A stretch of DNA of 64,000 nt from Calycina herbarum (lineage: Eukaryota > Ascomycota > Leotiomycetes > Helotiales > Pezizellaceae), in the NCBI GenBank assembly GCA_001414485.1, contig LLEY01000052.1, forward strand, positions 334,365 to 398,364, given 5' to 3'. Position 1 is the stretch's first letter; every line of letters starts with the position of its first letter. The position numbers were made by a program, and so were the translations under genes. Below the pieces are notes generated by a model. That model searched no databases and was not told where the DNA came from. It saw only the letters and a program-made list of their open reading frames with translations. Positions 47,960-58,204 of the stretch are shown one piece after another.

Positions 47960-49600
47960 GTCTTCTTAACCTCTAACTACTCTCTCCTATAATAATATCT
48001 TTATTTTCGTCTTATATACTGTCTAGTATACTCTCTATATTGATTCTTTTTAGTGCTCTACCCTTCGTCGGTAACTTGCTTCTAGTACTCTGTCTACTAG
48101 GGGTAGGAAAATGTACTATAGGTATTGTACTAGCGGCAGTAGAGCTTAGTCGTCCTCTCTGACTTCTGTTTAGCTCTACTATTACTATACTAAAAGTAAA
48201 GCTTTTATTTATCTGTTTTTGTCTTATAGTTAGGATAAAATGATATAGTTATCGAGTGTCGTATACTGCCTTTACCTTCGCTAGTTCGACTTTCCTAACT
48301 GGGCATCGGTTATTCTATGCTTTATATACTCCTTTATATATAGCGTATTTCTTAGCTACTGTCTTATTAACCTTTATTAGGCAATCTTTCGAGTTGTGCG
48401 CCTCTATGTAATAGCTATATACTATGTTCGCTTTATACTAGGTTCCGATATAGCTATATCTTTAGTATTTATAGTATTGCTTTAGTTAGCACTACCTGTT
48501 ATATCTCTCGTATTAAAACACCTCGTCTTATTAAATAAGGCCTTTATCAATGATCTTGTTCGCGTCTTCTAGGCTAGTAAACTCAACTATGATAGTTAAA
48601 GCTGTCTTCGTATATATAGCTCTGGATAGCTATCTAATGTATTTGATGTCCGCGTTTAGAATAAATAGTCGGTTGTTATATAGTAGCTCTGCTTTAATCT
48701 TATTGAACTTCTCTATGTCTAGCGTACTTGTTCTAATCCCGTGTATAAGAACCCTATATGTAGGTAGTTATATGTTTGTACCTCTCTTAATTCGATTAAT
48801 CTAGTCGTTCGCGAACTGCTTTAGTACGTCTACTTCGTTTTTGTTTAATGTTTTAATACTAAGGTCTCTGCTCTTTAATTAGTTAGCTAATATAATATAT
48901 ATCTGTTTAATATATTAGTTTTTACTCTGTTTAATCGCTCGATTAACATAGCTCTATAGGTTTCTAGGGTTTTTTATACAGAGACTTTTAATAGTAAATA
49001 GGTCTATAATCTTTATAATAATCTTATATTATACTTAGATAAATGAAGATGTTTATATAGAGATTATAATTAGCTTATTTAGTAGGACGGTATTACTACT
49101 TAATACCGACGTATATAAAGCCTTAGGGGATGGTGTAGTCTAGATAGCCTTCGTAATATCATTTGTTGCTTTTGCTATGTCGTTTGTCTCTTATATAAGT
49201 ACAGTAGTTATTCTTCTCGATTCAGCAGCTTCTTTCACAGCTTAGTTAGTCTCCTAGCTAAGTATAACGGCTTGTTAGTATATAACTATGTTTTGTTAAA
49301 CCCTTATTACTATAGATTATACCGTTTCTACCGTAGTTTCAAGGTTATTTTAGATAGATGTAATAGCTTATATAATAGTTCTAACGTCTGAGGTACTTTA
49401 GAATTTAGTAATAAAGACGCTTATAGACGCGATCATAGTTCTAATTAAAGGCTTTAGTACCGCCTAGTCTCTATTAGACTCGATATAGGTAAGTGCTTTC
49501 CTAAGGTAATCGCTAAGGTGTGTAGCGTGCTCGCGGATGTCGTTAGGCCATGCTGCTGCTTAAGGCTACGGTGTTACTATGATGCCTATGTTACACTGGG
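47960..49600 (-). pseudogene. LINE ORF1 (Gag-like, zinc knuckles), RIP-degraded
   Basis: Minus-strand blocks from about 49590 include a helical N-terminal region (MPNDIREHATHLSDYLRKAL), and near 48300-48480 a run of CCHC-like knuckles with several Cys and His changed to Tyr or Arg (for example HNSKDC and NNRCPVRK). This is the layout of Tad1-type first ORFs, which bind the element RNA. Stops are TAG/TAA. Ends approximate. Confidence 0.72.
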
Positions 49601-49997
49601 CAATACACACAGGCTCAGGCTTCTCAACTGACCAAAAGGAGGGCTACTAGATATGGTTTTCGTTGCTTAATTTCAAAAATTTCGTTCTCGCTGTTTATGG
49701 AGTGTTTATTTTTCAAACCATCTTGTATACTCGCGATCGAGGAGAGTAGCAAGCACGTGACCAACTACCTAATTACATCATAAACACCATAAATGGGTTT
49801 TTAATCTCTAGCTTTCAGATCGTTTGCAGCACTACTTCACGCTAGGAATGGTCAGTAAATGACTCATTTTTAACCAGAAATAGGCGCTTATAAAGAGAAT
49901 TTCAATCCCATCCAACATTCCACACATAGCACGCCCAAGTTACATACTTTTGAACCTCGAAGCCTCTCTAAACACACACACAAGAACAAAAAACACC

Positions 49998-50525
49998 ATG
50001 GATTCAAACTCAGCCCTTGCTCCCGCGGAAAATCTGTACAAAATGTTCCAGATTCAGCCACGCCTCTACCTATCCAGATTCCCGGAATAAATACCGACGG
50101 AAATAACCCATGTATTAAACATGTGCACCCAACATCACCCAGTCGATACGACACGAAATTATATGCAGGTTCCAATCTATGATTTCGACAACATTACACC
50201 CTACATCAAAAAGATTACGGATTTTATCGACAACGCCATCCGCAACGAGGGTGTCGTACTTGTTCACTGCGCGATGGGAGTGAATAGATCAGTAGCTGCT
50301 ATCTTGTCATACCTCTGCCACCAGAGTCCTATCTCATCGTCAGAGGCGTTGAAGGTTGTCAAGAACATCAAATCTGATGTCAACCCAAGTGCAGTTTTCT
50401 TGAGGCAAATTGATGTTTTCTACGGGAGAGAAGAGGCGGAGGAGTATCCCTTGACAACATTTCATCGACGACTAGAGAAACGGAAGGCTGCTGCAAGAGA
50501 CCAGCAACTGAGAGACAAGGTATGA
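49998..50525 (+). pseudogene. dual-specificity protein phosphatase with one premature stop
   Basis: From the ATG at 49998 (context CACCATGG) an open frame of 176 codons including stops is broken once, by TAA at 50088-50090 after residue 30. The downstream part has the complete signature VHCAMGVNRSVAAIL (HCxxGxxRS) near residue 90, a general-acid candidate in YDFDN, and the usual helical tail. Without that stop it would be a compact atypical DSP of about 175 residues, a normal length. The TAA could derive from CAA by a single C-to-T change. A GTATGA at 50520 followed by a CTAAC branch-like site and AG may be a terminal intron that changes only the last residues. Translation from a later ATG (50121) would lose the substrate-binding N-terminal strand. 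Confidence 0.75.
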
Positions 50526-50601
50526 TGAGTGGGTTATAACATTTCTTGTGTCTCAGCTAACTTTCTATAAGGGAACTTCTGCCTAAGTATTCCGCGCCCC
50601 C

Positions 50602-51315
50602 TTAATTGGCACTCCGACGAACCATCTCAGCGATTACCATCTCGATGAATCTATTTGGTAATTCTTCAAAACCAGTCCCGACCAAAATCTTTCCACTCGT
50701 CTTCTTATACTCAGCCACAAATATCTATCATTCGTTACGAAGGCCAAAATAGCGGCTTCAAGCCCATTTTCATCCATGGTGATTATCTGGCATCGATCGA
50801 AATCCAGAAACCATAGGTGTACCACACGTTTGTGGAACGTGAGACCACCCCCGAGGGTATATGTACTCGATCCTGGTGCCATATCCTTCAACTGGTCGTA
50901 TGTGGGGGCAATCTGATGGGTTGTAGATGGAGCGCTTCCCAGAACGAACTCAACATCAGCAGCATCAACCTTTGCTTGCCAATGCATAATAGCTAAGGCG
51001 TTGGCAATAGTACATGCGAAAGTATCGATATCCAGTCCAAGTTGCTTCATTTGATTGAGATGGAGTTTGAAATTTCTCAGCGAAAAGAATTGTTGAGGTC
51101 GAGAGGATTTGCGTCGTTCATTGTTTTTTCCGAGGTAAATACGGACAAGACAAGCATTATTAGTCGTTTCGTGTAGTTGTTTTTCTCTAATGCCCTCAGG
51201 ACAGAAGAGTTCGATCAATGCTACTCGTATGACTTTTGGGAGAGGCAGGATACGCTCAGAAATGAGCACATTGCTAGGGTCTTGGTGTCCAGTTGGGAAA
51301 AAGAGACTATTTGAG
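50602..51315 (-). pseudogene. DUF3669-family gene remnant
   Basis: A minus-strand frame from about 51315 to 50634 contains the domain's conserved blocks: LISERILPLP...VIRVALIELFCP, NACLVRIYLGK, FFSLRNFKLHLNQMKQLGLD, ANALAIMHWQAKVDAADVEFVLGSAP, and LWFLDFDRCQIITMDENG. The N-terminal part expected before these blocks is missing; stops close the frame at about 51320 and AT-rich RIP-like DNA follows. Near 50665 the family-like ending (ELPNRFIEMVIAEMVRR) is in another phase, ending at TAA 50602-50604, so a one-base frameshift is likely. The function of the domain is unknown; such genes are often multicopy in plant-associated ascomycetes. Confidence 0.72.
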
Positions 51316-52110
51316 CTCTATTACTCTTTATCTTTACATCTTATAAACATTATCGGTCGGGGGATTTAGACCAAAGGTCGTCCCTTTTCTATAGTAATAA
51401 TAATCACTTCTTTAATCTTCTTATGAATGAGAAAATCGTTCTCTAACTTATTACTTATTATATTAATCGATTTCTTAATAATTTGAATAGTGTTATATTA
51501 CTTAAAGATAATACTATAGGTTTCTTAACTAATCTAACGAAATTCTTAGGGTAAGTCGTTATCGGCCGTATTCTAGTTTCTTGCTATAAAGAAGGAGGAA
51601 GTTAATATAACTAAGTGAATTAAGAGTATTTTTTTAAGAATCGTTTCTAGTATATTATTTTCGGTTAAGGTGTTATCCTCCTCCTCTGAGTTTAATATCT
51701 CTATACCTAGTAATGTTGAAAAACTTGATATCTTAAAAGATTTTTTTATAGTAGTTATAATTATATATTAAGTAAGAGTACTAGAAAGTGATGTGTAACA
51801 GTGAGACCTTCCTAAAGGCGACACCCAGATCATATTCGGCTGGTAGTTACCAAATAACTACAACTACAACTATACTTCATCGCTCCCAAAAAATTAGGTA
51901 AACTAGGAGTTTTTTTACTATTTAACTTTTATTTCTTCGCAATTTATTACTTTATAAATACTCGCCATACCCATCCTCCTCTCCACCCATGCCTTCAACC
52001 ACGATCTCCCAAGATCTACCCTCCGCTCAAAGCTTTACCGTAGAAACGCAAAACCTCATTCATTTACAAATCCCCTATTAAAACTGTCAACTCTCACCTC
52101 TCAAAGCCCA
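51316..52110. other. AT-rich, RIP-like spacer
   Basis: 51330-51790 is strongly AT- and TpA-rich like the transposon island and may be a fragment of an old element; no family is recognisable. The rest has ordinary composition and no gene. Confidence 0.45.
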
Positions 52111-52111
52111 C

Positions 52112-52326
52112 CAGGGGGTGTACTCATTCGTGAGAACATGCTTCATGCTTTCCAACACCAAAAGACAGGAAATAAGTTCGCAAAACAATTTAGAATAGGT
52201 TGCATAAACGCGCAGAAAGCATTAATATAGGTGGCATCTTATTTCAGGAAGCGGTTGAAGCTTTTGTTTTCGTAATTTAGTGTTCCAAGCACCAAGAATA
52301 TTCTCACGAACGAGTACACCCCCCCA
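52112..52326. mobile_element. small inverted-repeat element (MITE candidate)
   Basis: Inverted arms of about 22 bp, GGGGTGTACTCATTCGTGAG at the left (52115-52136) and its complement at the right (52301-52322), differ at one base. The left end starts CAGGGGG, a start common in hAT elements. A clear target duplication was not found, so boundaries are uncertain. Confidence 0.5.
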
Positions 52327-52364
52327 GCGTGAGAAATGAGATGAGTAGAGCAGAGTAGAATAAA

Positions 52365-52675
52365 GTAGTGACTGCTACTCTACTCTACTCACTACTACTT
52401 GAGTACTACTCGAGTAGTACGGACCGACTCGGACCTATCCGGACAGAGGCCCCGGAGGCTCAGAGGAAGCCCTATTTAATATCCGGTCTAGCGGGGTACT
52501 TAAGTAATTGTATTTATAAGAAACAAAAGATATATTGATTTTCAAGATAGTTTTTTTCGTACTACTTGAATAGTAATGTTTTAGTATATCTACTCTATAT
52601 TATTTCTGTTTATAGACTACTCGAGTACTACTCGAGTAGTCTCGAGTACTAGAGTAGTTTGTACTTACCCCTGGT
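52365..52675. repeat. clusters of CTACTCGAGTA palindromic repeats
   Basis: Two clusters, at about 52370-52422 and 52612-52660, are built of GAGTAGTACTCGAGTAGT-like sequence and enclose about 190 bp of AT-rich DNA. The right cluster ends in GTACTTACCCCTG, again hAT-like in reverse. Together they look like subterminal repeats of a second short element whose left end is obscured. Confidence 0.5.
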
Positions 52676-52689
52676 GGCCCAAAAAATAA

Positions 52690-55600
52690 TGAAAACCATT
52701 CCCGAAAAGTAGCACAAACTCACCTGCCACCAACTAGATCAAAAAAGATGAAAGAAAAAACCGCAGTGCTCTATTTCTCTCTCTCTCTCCAGATTTCTCT
52801 CTGCTCGCCCACTTTCAATTCTTGCTTCCACAAAGACTTTTCACGTTCTATCACCTACTTGTAAGCATAAGCATCATACTTTACGCTTCACATGTTACAG
52901 AAACCAAAAAACAAAACCACTTATCACAAAACGAACAAGTCCCCTTTCTTTGCACATGAATTCACAGCCCCCTTCCCCATAAAATATCGCGCTTCTACGA
53001 TCCACAATCCACACCAAAAAACTTACAAGTTCTTCGTACATTCGCAAACACATGCACATGCAACCCAAACCACGATTCACATGCATAACAATCACACAAC
53101 CCCACTACCGGTACTCCCACCTGTACGGGGGGATAAGTACATAGGTCTCAGTGACATAAAGAGTGGGTGGTATGTACACTTCCCCACCATCTGCCCATGA
53201 AAATTCCCCATCAAAAAAGAGGCTGAGCAATATTGCCAACATACCAACATGCGCACATGCCAATAACTACCAAGGAGAAAAATTAATGTACCGGGTTGAT
53301 CAATTTCCCGCTTAAACTCCATAGGATTAAATACCTCATAGTAAATTTTTTTAAAAAAAGGGAACACCAAGATCTATAGACCAAGAATCGAAATCATGGC
53401 CGAGATCAAGGGCAAGATCTAAGATCCAAGGACATTGGAAATGTGATAGTCCTTGTCCAAGCTTGGGTTTCCGAGGACATTGAAAAGGCCAAGTGCAACC
53501 ACTAAAATCTCGTATGGAACCCTCGTATTCAATGCGCCCCCAAACACCAACAACGCCTTTAACCCATCCAATACATCTCACGTTCCACCAATATAACAAC
53601 CAAGCACAAGACATGCATACTTCCATTCATATGCATGAAAATATTGAAATCCCAAAGGCTCGACATACAATCGTGACAAGAATACGAAGTCCTACCCCAC
53701 AATTCAAATTTTCCCAACAAGGGAAGCTTTATGACGGGTCAACCTGGAGCATTAGGTTAACCTAAGAAATAAAGAAGTAAATTAAGTGACTTGTTTTCCC
53801 AAAACTCCTCAGGAGAACTACATTGCCAGTCGGAAGTGCTACATTTTTAGGGAGCATCACAGTTAACCTAGAATAATCATTTCTAAAAATTCCATTCCTT
53901 CTTACCTGTAACATGTTCGAAAAAATCAGCCATAGAAGAGAATAAGAGAAAAGTATTCTAATCCCATAAGCAACCCGTGCCTCAATTCCTCCTCTTACTC
54001 CCCACCCCCAAGCCAATTTTCGAAAACGCGACTCAATCCAAGAATGACAGATGAACTCGCTAATCACCAATCGTGGCTGTGAAATCTACCAAGTGATCCA
54101 GGTCCTTTAGATCATCAAAAATGACGCAGACAAAAATGCTGATGAACTTGCTGACCGAGAGAATATTGGAGTTTACCTCCCTGAGCTGAACATCTCTACC
54201 CCGATGATGCAGTTTATCTCAAACGAAGGAGTTCGGTGGGAGAGATCTGGTCATTGAAATAAGCTGGTTGCGCGTAATCGAGGCTGGTGTTCTTGCTGAC
54301 CTGCGGAGACACAGATGCTAAGATCTCTCTGCCTTGTAAAGGTAAGAACCTTAACGAATTTGCGTGGATCTCATAGACAGGGTGCGTATTCGTATACCAC
54401 AATATTTCTATCAATTCTCGATCGAGGCAGCAATGCTGAAAACTTCAAATTAAGAGTTTGAACTGAAAAGAATTACCACCAAAGAAAAGTGGCTGATAGG
54501 CCTACGAGCGTCAAAACCAAACTCTGCCTCAATGGACCAAGGCATTATCGTGACCAGGCTACGCAACACAGGGTTTTACCTCATAAGCCTTCTCTCCTCA
54601 AATTCTTGACCGAACGTGTGAAATCATGATAGATAGGCTACAGCTCATCTTGGAACCAGCGACTTCGCCGAGTTCATAAGCATTGTTGATATGAACCTAA
54701 TGCGGTACTCGCTACACTTGGCTCCGGATAGACTGATTTCCAATCCCCGAAATCTTCAAAACTCAATGGGGATTCAGCGACGAGGATGATGTTTGGTAAA
54801 TGTGATCCTGATTCCTGATCTTGGAGATTTTAGTAACAAAGAGTGATTGCGTATTCCAAGATGAGCTTGCGGAACTTGCGGATGGACACCAAAAAGACGA
54901 CCTTGCGTCGTGTGAGACTTCAATCCCTTTCGTAAAAATGCAAATCAATAACAGCGAGGGAATATCTGACTCAAATATCATATCCCCCAATAAGGATGGT
55001 ATATGAGACATTTGTTGAGACCGGTAGATGAAAATGCCGACTCAGCCTCATACCTCAACCTAAAATGTGTGGGAGGCGACCATGGCTGGAACCCCGCGAC
55101 CCAATACCTCGACAAGCGCGAATAAAACAACAAATAAAATGATTGAACAGAGAAGGAACCAACATATTTGACGCGCAATATACTCAGCCCCTTTTACCAC
55201 ACCAGATAATCTCATGTTGCGTAACAAAGAAAAGGTGATACGGAAGTACTGGGTAAGCTGTAAGCATCCAGTGACCCCCTATCATCGCAGGCGAGGACCA
55301 TGACTCCATGGGGCTTTGAGTGCCTGCAGATCTGCCCGTCGTTCAACCTTTCTCGCTAATCTCTGCTGTGCCTCCTTCTCGCCCACACGCTAGGTTGATC
55401 ATAGTTAGTGTCATTTGGTCGAAACATGTTTTGGCTCCTCTTTTCACCACTGATCGTTGCAGCCAAGTGGGCAGTGAGCTCGTCTCGGATTCTAGAATTT
55501 CCAAGTTCGTTGTTCGCCATCCATCTGATGCTTCGTCCTTTGACAATTGTTTACCCAGTCGTTGCTGGATTGGGAAGGCGAAGAGGACATTGGGTGTTAT

Positions 55601-57250
55601 TAGGCCAAGGTTGCCAACGTTGCCAAGGGGGGCATTGCTGGACCAGCGGGTACTCAACACCGCAAGAAGTAGATGAAAGAACTCGGTCCGAGCAAGGACG
55701 TCGGTTTTTGCAGATGAGAAAGCACCAGAAAGCGTGAGACAGGAGGAAGAGGGAAATTTCGGGAGAAAATTCCATGTGCGACACTTTCGGGGACGATTTC
55801 TCGGCAGCGCAAGCAAGAAATGATTCCTTGGAAGTTGGAAGTGGCGATTAGATTGTTGACGGATGTGATTTGAGGATTGTTTGAAGCTTTAATCCCAGGT
55901 CTGCGTTCCGGGGAACTCAGCCTCGTGCCCATCGTTACAAGCTGCCCCTTTTCCGGTTTCTGGAACAATTTGCCTCGTTTGCCTTTCATCAAGATGCAGA
56001 AGCGCAGGTTAGTGCAGCCAAAGTGCCGAATGGAAGAGGTTGAACGAATGGCAACCACGTTGAAATCACATAATCCAGACTTGCAGTCTTGGACTGCGTC
56101 AGATGCTTTGTGGGGGAGAAGGAAACCAATGAATCCATGACGGGGCGGCTTGGGGTTGGCTACCATCAGGTCTTTGATTAGTGTAACGTTTTCTCCGTAG
56201 GTGTAGAAGGAAACTGTTTTTTGATGAGCTAGTCGCCGAGTAGGCTGTAAATGAATGACCTCCTTTTGGGCAGATTAGGCTCGCACATCAACACCAAACT
56301 CACAGAGATGTGATTTTCGAACTTTTTCCTGGTGGCGTCTGGAGATTCGTGCTGACGGGTGACGACCTGGTTACCAATTGGAGGCGGTCTGCGTCTGACG
56401 TGACTGGGTCGGGTTGAGTGGAAGGATTTCAAGGTCGCTTGATGACTGGTGGCATCGGTTTGGGGGGAGATGAATAACCACGAGGCTTGCATCGGGTGCA
56501 GGTTGGTGGTTGCGTTGCCAAGTGTGAATTGTTGTCAACGACTCAGAGGAGGTTGGGTTGGGATACGTAGATTTGCAGTAATACCTGTGACGAAGTACTT
56601 GTGGTGTATGTACGTTGATGGTATCGCCAACAGTCCACAAGTACGAGGACTTGGCGCCTACTAGCCCCACGGAACGTAGACATATGGAAAGAAGCAGGAG
56701 AATAACGTGAGTGCCCAATCAAGAACCTACTATGGGTCTCTTACCCTGCCCGTCGCGTACATTTCTGCAGAGCGAAAAGTGGTCGTATGGAATCAATTTC
56801 TGCCAAATCCCGGATCCTGTCAAAAACATGAAATATTCTGGGCATATTGATACTGATATTGATACTGGCTCGGTCGATGGAAAGTGGTGGGAATGAAGAA
56901 CACGCCCAAAAGGAAAAGGAGCACTATGCATCAAGAGTAATTAGAAGAATAGGGTGGTAATTCTGTCAGTGGTGACAGTCGTCGTCAGACAGAAGATTCT
57001 TTGCTGGGACCGCTTTCTCGAGTGAATGAGTTGGCTCTGCTGCTCTCCCGCGGGTGAGTGGTAGCGGGGCCAGGCTAGAAGAAGTAAGGCCCCAAAATAG
57101 GCTTCACAGTGTTCACACTTCCCGGTTCTCGCTAGAGTACGGCGGGCTGTCACCCGCGGCCGGTCATCAACTTTATCGGCCCGCACATAGGCTATCTGCT
57201 GCTGCTGCTAAGTTTGATAATAAAAAAAACAACCTCACGATGCTGTAATT
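52690..57250. other. long stretch without a recognisable gene
   Basis: Composition is ordinary, not RIP-like. Short open frames occur on both strands; the longest are two overlapping minus-strand frames at 55343-55816 and 55654-56166 (157 and 170 codons) with no recognisable domain, no splice signals joining them, and comparable open frames antisense to them. A CT-rich tract at about 52770-52800 resembles a promoter but leads to no gene that I can support. Confidence 0.4.
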
Positions 57251-58204
57251 TACGAGTCACGACGATGATTCAGAATGACAGAATACGCGCAAAATTCAAG
57301 TCACTCCCTCCCCTCGCCCTGGTGGCGTTTCTCTAGGCGCCCCAAAAAGCTAAAAGCCCGAGTTGTACCGTGGGCTCTTGGGTCGTCCTGTGAATGCCTG
57401 TTGTTTTTACACAGCCTCGTTTTTGACGCTAGTCGGCTGCAAAGGCAAGGTGCGACCTCTCCGTGAACCGTGTGAGCTCTTCCATCTCCGAAGTAGAGGG
57501 TTTGAGCAGAAACACCAGGAATTTCAATTCAAGTCTTTGCACAGAGACATTGAGAGATTCGTTGATCAACTTGTCAATGCAGCTTCCATTGCCACCCCCT
57601 CTCCCAGTGAAATCGGCTTAGGGATTGTTGCCACTTCAACTCACCCACCACCCTTCACCTATGGAATGCGGCAACGATCCTCTTTCTCCTCCTCCAAACC
57701 GACAATAACAACCGAATCGCACCACTGCTGCTGCAGTGCCCTCAGGATCAATCCAGAGTCTTGAAGAAACCACTCTCACCAACCATACACAGATTGGATT
57801 TCGGTCACCAAAGAGCAGAGAGGTAAGAACTCCTCCTTTCTCTGCAGTTTCTCTCCCAATACCACCACCGCCTTTGTCGTCATCCCATTGCCCACGTTTG
57901 CGCGACAGCAATCAGCCAAGGCTACGTGCAAAATATGCCCCAGTCCGGCTGCTTGGCTTCAATTGGGATCGGTCTTGTTTATCTTCACCCCTAAAGGACC
58001 TTGGCTAACCTATATACTCTCCAGCCTAGACACCTCTACTCTTCTCCAACCTTCGCTCTCGAAACACAGCCTCCCTCAGATGCCTACGACGTCCATTCAT
58101 CTTCAGCTACTAGATACTCGCCAAGGCTCTGCGCCTCGGGCTGTGAAGTGACGGAACTCCAGAAAGCCGTAGAAGTCAAGGAAACATCGAGGTCAAACTT
58201 CATA
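57251..58204 (+). promoter_or_regulatory. promoter and 5' leader region of the PMC1-type ATPase
   Basis: The stretch is rich in C/T tracts (for example around 57590-57620 and 57830-57880), typical of fungal promoters and leaders. Leader introns are possible but cannot be fixed. Several short upstream ATG frames exist. No other gene is seen. Confidence 0.4.

Larger units (their letters stand above)
36900..49710 (-). mobile_element. Tad1-like non-LTR retrotransposon (LINE), RIPed, split by gypsy element 2
   Basis: A 15-bp direct repeat, TTTCAAACCATCTTG, flanks it at 36885-36899 and 49711-49725. The element reads on the minus strand; its 3' end carries a short (ATTG)n-type tail (36900-36914 in plus orientation) instead of poly-A. 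Without the nested gypsy element (38991-45775 plus 5 bp) it is about 6.0 kb, so it is near full length. Two ORF remnants (Gag-like, then endonuclease-RT-RNase H) are present. Confidence 0.9.

Noticed and set aside
48550..48804. 84-codon plus-strand frame as a gene
   Set aside because: It is antisense to the LINE first ORF and mirrors its coding composition.
52892..53200. His/Thr-rich 102-codon frame as a small gene
   Set aside because: Low complexity, open on both strands, no homology-like motif; CT-rich upstream tract alone is not enough.
55343..56166. Two overlapping minus-strand frames (157 and 170 codons) as a possible gene
   Set aside because: No recognisable motif in either, different phases with no convincing intron to join them, and open frames antisense to both.
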